From an uncultured Clostridia bacterium (GTDB lineage Bacteria; Bacillota; Clostridia; Oscillospirales; Ruminococcaceae), in NCBI GenBank assembly GCA_947165805.1, contig CAMVBT010000049.1, positions 1 through 11,690 on the forward strand: a DNA stretch of 11,690 nt, written 5' to 3'. This document shows, one piece after another, positions 7,094 to 11,690 of the stretch; position 1 is the stretch's first letter, and the number at the start of each line of letters is the position of its first letter. The translations under genes and the position numbers were made by a program. The notes below the pieces were generated by a model, which was not told the origin of the DNA, ran no database searches, and saw only the letters and a program-made list of their open reading frames with translations.

Positions 7094-9037
7094 TCAGTCC
7101 TTTATCCTCCGCTGACTTTCCTTTATCTCTCCCGAACGATACGCATTAAGAAGCTCCCGCAGGTCGTTTATCTGCGCAAGTATCTCGCGTCCTTTGTCGG
7201 TGTCGGAGATGTTCGCGCGGCGGTCGAGACGCTCGACAAGATGTATTTTCGGGGTATGCTCGCTCTCGCCGGGAATGAATGGATAATGCTCCGCGAGGTT
7301 CAGGCTGTGCGAGTCGAAGATAAGCGTGTAGCCTGCGATTCCCGTCGTTTTCTGATAGGCTTTGGAAATTCCGCCGTCTATGACGAACAGCCGTCCGTCC
7401 GCCTTGACGGGGTGTTCGCCGTTCTTGATCTTGACGGGAACATGACCGTTGATGATATGCCCCTTGTTCACATCGCCGACGAACAATCCGAGCAGCTTCT
7501 TGCACACATCGGCATTTTCCGAGAAGGCGTAGTACGAATTGTAATGCTCCTCGTGCAGCTCCTTGTCGTCGAGAAAATACCGCTCGAAGAACGCCATTTT
7601 GTCCTTGCCGTAAAGCGGCGACTTTGACCCGCACCACAGGTACAGCATAAAGTCACGGGCGTAGTCCTTCTGGGCTCCGTGCGGCAGGAAGTAAGCCTGA
7701 TTAGCTGTCTCGTCGAGCTTGTCGAGCAGCTCGCGCCCGCTGTACTCCGTGCCGTCTATCCAGAGGCTTTGCAGCTCGCAGTTCTCGTCCAGCGGGATAC
7801 ACCCGTGGAACAGCACGTTCCCGTTGCAAATCTTGTACATCGAGCCGTGGGTATATAGGAAGCGTATGTGCCTCTGTAATTTCTCGCTGTGACGGAACGT
7901 CGCCGACAGTACGGACATCAGATCCTTTTCGCCGTCCGAAAGCTCCAGCGGGTCGGACTTGTCAACAGTCGGAAAGCGGGTGTCCTTGAGCCTGTGGACT
8001 GTTCCGTTTATCTCAATTGTGCCGTCATCGAAGTTCACCCGCCTGAACATCACGCGGTCGCGCATTTCCCACTCGGGGTACTTTTCCATGAGCTGACCCT
8101 CGAGCTTGAGCTGAATGACAGTTATCGCCTTGTGCATTTTCGCCACCAGCTTCGTGTCAACGGGGTCATAGATGTTGTCGTCGAGCGTGCTCGGCATGAA
8201 CAGAGCGCATTCGTCGTCCTTATAGGTCTCGGCGGCGAATACCGCCAGCGCTCTTAGGTTCAGCCCGTAGCCGTCCTCTAAGATGTCGAAATTGTTGTAG
8301 CGCATAGAAATGCGAATGACGTTCGCGATAAGCGCCTGATTGCCGGCGGCAGCGCCCATCCAAGAAATGTCGTGATTGCCCCATTGAATGTCGATGTCGT
8401 GGAACTTCATCAGCTCGTCCATAATGATATCGGCGCGGGGTCCGCGGTCATAGATATCGCCGATGATGTGCAGCATATCTATCGAGAGCGCCTGTATCGT
8501 CCTGCACAGAGCCGCGATAAACTCCTCGGCTATCTGCGTATCGAGAATGGTGTTGATTATCTCGTCATAGTAAAAGTCCTTGTTCACATCGTCGGTAACG
8601 TTGAGCAGCTCGTCGAGTATGTACACAAGATCGCGCGGGACGCGCTTGCGGATGCGTGAGCGGGTGTATTTTGCCGAGACCGCTTCAAGCACGATTATCA
8701 GCCGATAGATCGTGAGCCTGCGCCATTCGTCGGTTATCTCGTCCGCCGCCGTCAGGCGTTTAATCTCCTTTTCGGGGTAGTAGATAAGCGTTGCGAGACG
8801 CTCGCGCTCGGCGTTCGGCACGGTCTTTCCGAGTACCATATCTATCTTGTTCTTTATCATTCCCGACGCGCTGCGCAGCATATGCAGGAACGCCTCATAC
8901 TCCCCATGCATATCGCTGAAAAAGTATTCGGTGCCTTTCGGAAGGCTTCGGATAGCCGAGAGATTGATTATCTCCGCGGCTGCACTTGCTGCAGTCGGGT
9001 ATTCCTTTGCAAGCAGTTCAAGGTATCTTTTGTCCAT
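7094..9037 (-). CDS. fbp: Fructose-1,6-bisphosphatase, class III
   Basis: It hydrolyses fructose-1,6-bisphosphate to fructose-6-phosphate, the committed gluconeogenic step, in the cytoplasm. The 647-residue length fits the large class III enzymes of Firmicutes. Metallophosphatase motifs are in order: [10 protein letters not shown] (D42, H44), [11 protein letters not shown] (D194, D197, R198), [10 protein letters not shown] (N221, H222, D223), THGSMYK and NGHVPVK near the C-terminus. ATG 9037 has AAAGGAT 8 bases upstream and starts 21 nt after the stop of the sensor-phosphatase gene; it ends 2 nt before the beta-glucuronidase start. Location beside a glucuronidase fits growth on uronic acids, where hexose phosphates must be rebuilt from trioses. 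That link is inferred from context. Confidence 0.96.
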   Translation of the reverse strand: MDKRYLELLAKEYPTAASAAAEIINLSAIRSLPKGTEYFFSDMHGEYEAFLHMLRSASGMIKNKIDMVLGKTVPNAERERLATLIYYPEKEIKRLTAADEITDEWRRLTIYRLIIVLEAVSAKYTRSRIRKRVPRDLVYILDELLNVTDDVNKDFYYDEIINTILDTQIAEEFIAALCRTIQALSIDMLHIIGDIYDRGPRADIIMDELMKFHDIDIQWGNHDISWMGAAAGNQALIANVIRISMRYNNFDILEDGYGLNLRALAVFAAETYKDDECALFMPSTLDDNIYDPVDTKLVAKMHKAITVIQLKLEGQLMEKYPEWEMRDRVMFRRVNFDDGTIEINGTVHRLKDTRFPTVDKSDPLELSDGEKDLMSVLSATFRHSEKLQRHIRFLYTHGSMYKICNGNVLFHGCIPLDENCELQSLWIDGTEYSGRELLDKLDETANQAYFLPHGAQKDYARDFMLYLWCGSKSPLYGKDKMAFFERYFLDDKELHEEHYNSYYAFSENADVCKKLLGLFVGDVNKGHIINGHVPVKIKNGEHPVKADGRLFVIDGGISKAYQKTTGIAGYTLIFDSHSLNLAEHYPFIPGESEHTPKIHLVERLDRRANISDTDKGREILAQINDLRELLNAYRSGEIKESQRRIKD

Positions 9038-9058
9038 CGGGTGTGATCCTTTCAGAGT

Positions 9059-11254
9059 TTATTGCCCGTTTCCCAAAAAATCGAAGCAAAGAATCGTAAC
9101 ATCGTCAAAATGACCGGCATTTCCCGTAAATTCATCCACACGGGCTCCGAGAAGCTTTACCGTTTCGGAAGCGGAAAGATCAATATTGCTGTTCAGAGCC
9201 TCAAGCATTGCTTCGATACCGAAACGCGCACCCGCCGCGGATTTAGCTTCCGGCACGCCATCCGTATAAAGCAATACTCTGTCGCCGGATTCCAGCTTCA
9301 TCTGCTCGTCATAATAATCAATATTCTCAGCAGCTGCAAGCGGCGGACAATTATCTGAAACCGCGATCTCATATTCGGAGCCGGCTCTTCTGAAAACAGG
9401 GTATTCATGTCCTGCATTGGAATACGTCATCAGACCGGTCGAGAGGTCTATTATAGCAAGCCAAACCGTAACAAACAGACCGGACGCATTATTTTCGCAA
9501 AGTCTGGTGTTAACATTGGAAAGCACTTCTGCAGGCGAGCCTCCGCCCATAGACTGATCATGTATAAGTGTCTTGGCTATGACCATAAATAATGCAGCCG
9601 GAACTCCTTTTCCGGAAACGTCAGCCATTACAAGAGCTATTCTGTCATCATCTATAAGGAAGAAATCATAGAAATCGCCGCCGATCTCCTTCGCGGGAGT
9701 CATAGTAGCGTAAATATCGAAATCCGTTCGGCCCGGAAATGCCGGAAAAACTGACGGCAGCATATCGGACTGTATTTTTGCTGCGACACCGAGCTCTGCT
9801 GCTATTCGCTCGTTTTCGCTTACAAGATTACGGTTCTTTCTGTCCAATTCCGCAAGAAGTATATTCTGGTTTTTCAGTGCGTCTATAGTTCTGACGGCAG
9901 AGCTCAGCTGATATGTTACCAGTTCAACTTCATCAAAAAATGACTCGTTTCCGGGTTCAACAAGAGCTATGCCATACTGATTTTCAGCACTGTACAAATC
10001 AACAGCGATAAAAGTCCGGCGCCTGTCATTCGGAAGATGAATGTTGTCAAAGGCTTCCGGAACCGTCAGTTTCTGTTCATTCTCCGGTACCGAAAAGAGA
10101 GTCTTGCCGTAGCAATATGATTTAAAAAGCAAGGGAAGGTTTCTTGGGAACGTATCTTCCATCCGATGCCTGATCGGCTTCTCATAGACATAAATATATC
10201 CTGTATCGGCACCAATGCAGCTTAATTGCTTCAGAATCTCAGAATAGCTCTTTTCGGTGTCTCCACCAAACATCATCGTATCACGGATAAAAATGTTTTC
10301 AAGGTGTGTGCGTTCCTCGTATTTTTCAACGGCATACTTTTTGTGACCCTTGTCAACGGTTTGCGGCATATCGTCGGTAGGACAGGATGCTCTCTGAACA
10401 AAGCTCGTTTTTACATAGTGCCTGTCATCCGGGATCTTGTTAAGAAAGTTCACAGCCTTTTCGACCGAGACTGCTCCAAGCATTTCTGCATCAGCACGGA
10501 CAGATGACATTTCGGGCGAAAGGACACGACAGAACGGCTGGTCATCAAAGCCTATCACGGCAATATCCTCACCGACTCTGATACCTCTTTCCGCAAGAGC
10601 TTCGTATACTTTTGATGCTACTATATCATTTATGCACAATATGGCATCAAGTTCCGGATTTCTTTCAAGAAACGGACGTGCATCATAGATACTTTCATGC
10701 GCAAGATCACATTCGGTGATATATTGTTCTCTGTACCTGATCCCGTTACGCTCAAGACTTTCTTTGTAGGCTTCAAACCTTTCCGCACATTCGGAATTGT
10801 TCAGGTTTCCGACCATATATCCTATATTCTTATAACCGTGTTCTATCAGAAAATCGACAGTTTCCGAAACACCTGCGCGATTATCGTATTGCAGGAAATC
10901 ATAGCCTTCTATCTCAGATGCCACACTAAGAACAGGCGTATCACCGAGACTGTCAAGAAACGCTTTTCTCTGATCGCCGGCGTAAGCGTAAGCTATTGTT
11001 CCGACTGCAGTTATAAGATAATCGAGTTCAGCCGCAGCCGCAATGTCGAATAATACATTATATTGGTATTCATATTTTATATCGTATTGTTCATATTTGT
11101 TCTGTATTCCGATATATTTCCCCGGGAAGATAACAAGGTTTGCATCAAGTTCCGCGGCTCGGCGAATCGCACCCTTTGCAATGCCGTTACTGAAAGCGTC
11201 AGTGATATTTGCTATCAGCAGACCGATGTTATATCGCTTTTCGTGCTGTGCCAT
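9059..11254 (-). CDS. Cytosolic LacI-type ligand-binding domain fused to a SpoIIE/RsbU-type PP2C phosphatase
   Basis: This is a 731-residue sensor phosphatase. Residues about 8-285 form a periplasmic-binding-protein-like fold of the LacI/GalR kind (IGLLIANITDAFSNGIAKG, HGYKNIGYMVG, AILCINDIVASKVYEAL, IAVIGFDDQPFCR). There is no DNA-binding helix-turn-helix, signal peptide or membrane segment, so it should sense a cytosolic ligand. A middle domain (about 310-450) resembles the GAF-like linker seen in some PBP-GGDEF proteins. A helical stretch (about 455-490, LLAELDRKNRNLVSENERIA) leads into the phosphatase: GGDFYDF (D527), ADVSGKG (D545), NAGHEYP, YTDGVPEA and FDDVTIL (D717, D718), the metal ligands of this family. 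Such phosphatases dephosphorylate STAS anti-anti-sigma factors; no STAS partner lies in the window. ATG 11254 is 6 nt past the GGDEF stop. Its GGGAGG (11269-11274) is 14 nt away, so coupled translation is likely. Confidence 0.88.
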   Translation of the reverse strand: MAQHEKRYNIGLLIANITDAFSNGIAKGAIRRAAELDANLVIFPGKYIGIQNKYEQYDIKYEYQYNVLFDIAAAAELDYLITAVGTIAYAYAGDQRKAFLDSLGDTPVLSVASEIEGYDFLQYDNRAGVSETVDFLIEHGYKNIGYMVGNLNNSECAERFEAYKESLERNGIRYREQYITECDLAHESIYDARPFLERNPELDAILCINDIVASKVYEALAERGIRVGEDIAVIGFDDQPFCRVLSPEMSSVRADAEMLGAVSVEKAVNFLNKIPDDRHYVKTSFVQRASCPTDDMPQTVDKGHKKYAVEKYEERTHLENIFIRDTMMFGGDTEKSYSEILKQLSCIGADTGYIYVYEKPIRHRMEDTFPRNLPLLFKSYCYGKTLFSVPENEQKLTVPEAFDNIHLPNDRRRTFIAVDLYSAENQYGIALVEPGNESFFDEVELVTYQLSSAVRTIDALKNQNILLAELDRKNRNLVSENERIAAELGVAAKIQSDMLPSVFPAFPGRTDFDIYATMTPAKEIGGDFYDFFLIDDDRIALVMADVSGKGVPAALFMVIAKTLIHDQSMGGGSPAEVLSNVNTRLCENNASGLFVTVWLAIIDLSTGLMTYSNAGHEYPVFRRAGSEYEIAVSDNCPPLAAAENIDYYDEQMKLESGDRVLLYTDGVPEAKSAAGARFGIEAMLEALNSNIDLSASETVKLLGARVDEFTGNAGHFDDVTILCFDFLGNGQ

Positions 11255-11260
11255 AGTATG

Positions 11261-11690
11261 TTACATCGCCTCCCGCTTTTTCTTTTCCTTTTTCTCGATA
11301 TACAGCAGATTGTCGGCAACGCTTATCGCGCTTTGAAGGTCATAGCCGTTGCGGATATACGCGTCGTGAACGCCGAGAGAGATACTGAATTTGTACGGCT
11401 TGTTTCGTCCTGCGTTGATTTCGTTTATAAACCTGTCACGCTCCGCGAGGATATCCCACGGTCTCAGATCGGCACCGGACGGCATTATGGCGGCAAATTC
11501 GTCTCCGCCCATTCTTCCGATCACGGCTTTGTCTCCGAGTATCTTATACAGACATTTTGCAACGAGCTTTATGCAGAAATCACCTTCTTCATGACCGAAC
11601 GTATCATTTACGGCCTTGAGATTATCCATATCCGCGTAACATACGATGAACGAGCTGTCCGGGCAGGCTTTTATCAGCTTCTCCGCTTCG
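11261..11690 (-). CDS. GGDEF-domain diguanylate cyclase (N-terminus beyond window)
   Basis: The frame is open to the right edge and gives 142 C-terminal residues. They hold most of a GGDEF domain: ADMDNLKAVNDTFGHEEGD (substrate- and metal-binding Asp and Asn), GRMGGDEF with an intact GGDEF signature, and FSISLGV. The tail is strongly basic (EKKEKKKREAM). The domain should make cyclic di-GMP from two GTP. The inhibitory I-site RxxD, expected five residues before GGDEF, reads GDKA, so product inhibition through that site is unlikely. The sensory part lies outside the window. It directly precedes the sensor phosphatase with a 6-nt gap and is surely in the same transcript. A LacI-type sensor domain in the missing part is plausible because such PBP-GGDEF proteins are common in Clostridia, but this is not visible here. 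Confidence 0.9.
   Translation of the reverse strand, partial: EAEKLIKACPDSSFIVCYADMDNLKAVNDTFGHEEGDFCIKLVAKCLYKILGDKAVIGRMGGDEFAAIMPSGADLRPWDILAERDRFINEINAGRNKPYKFSISLGVHDAYIRNGYDLQSAISVADNLLYIEKKEKKKREAM

Noticed and set aside
5367..7115. A 582-codon open frame on the plus strand over the whole beta-glucuronidase gene
   Set aside because: It is the exact antisense of a gene with full GH2 motifs, begins before the glucuronidase stop, has no good ribosome binding site, and its translation has no recognisable domain. High-GC third positions keep the opposite strand open.
7146..8257. Several 60-160 codon frames on both strands within the FBPase gene
   Set aside because: They overlap a full-length gene with all catalytic motifs and show no domain, start signal or composition of their own.
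1..11690. CRISPR array, insertion sequence, integrase, tRNA or rRNA
   Set aside because: No regularly spaced repeats, transposase motifs, terminal inverted repeats or tRNA-like cloverleaf were noticed on either strand. The only short tandem repeat seen is the CATACAAT pair in the operator.

Overview
The window looks like a chromosomal stretch from an anaerobic gut-type Clostridia (Ruminococcus/Oscillospiraceae-like Firmicute). This is inferred from the class III fructose-1,6-bisphosphatase, the cytosolic LacI-type sensor fused to a signalling output, the strong AAGGAG-type ribosome binding sites and the short gaps between genes. Genus cannot be fixed from the sequence alone. All family comparisons below were made by eye against family sequences recalled from memory; no search was run.

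Left edge (1-534): the C-terminus of an unidentified gene, an AT-rich small ORF of unknown function (109-360), and an internal scrap of a CDP-alcohol phosphatidyltransferase gene (about 360-503) in which two of the four motif aspartates are changed. This looks like a decayed, recombined junction.

Plus-strand catabolic operon (535-5304): a consensus promoter (TTGACA, 17 bp, TATAAT), a palindromic operator at the transcription start, then four tightly packed genes: an IlvD/Edd-family sugar-acid dehydratase (best start TTG at 609), a YagE/YjhH-like 2-keto-3-deoxy-sugar-acid aldolase, a GH4 alpha-glycuronidase-like glycosidase broken by one missing base near 3968, and a FadR-subfamily GntR regulator with an intact metal site. 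The dehydratase-aldolase pair resembles E. coli yjhG-yjhH and yagF-yagE and would split a sugar acid into pyruvate plus an aldehyde. The regulator is the obvious candidate to bind the operator.

Minus-strand operon (11690 down to 5373): a GGDEF diguanylate cyclase (N-terminus outside the window), a LacI-type ligand-binding domain fused to a SpoIIE/RsbU-type PP2C phosphatase, class III fructose-1,6-bisphosphatase, and a GH2 beta-glucuronidase with the N-x-K uronate-recognition motif. Gaps are 6, 21 and 2 nt. The two operons converge on a shared bidirectional hairpin terminator at about 5305-5345.

Working picture (inference): both arms handle uronic or sugar acids from glycans or glucuronides. 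Glycosidases release the acid, dehydratase and aldolase give C3/C2 products, and FBPase supports gluconeogenesis on them. The sensor-phosphatase and cyclase genes couple an intracellular ligand to partner-switching and possibly c-di-GMP signalling. No transporter, uronate isomerase or sugar dehydrogenase lies inside the window.
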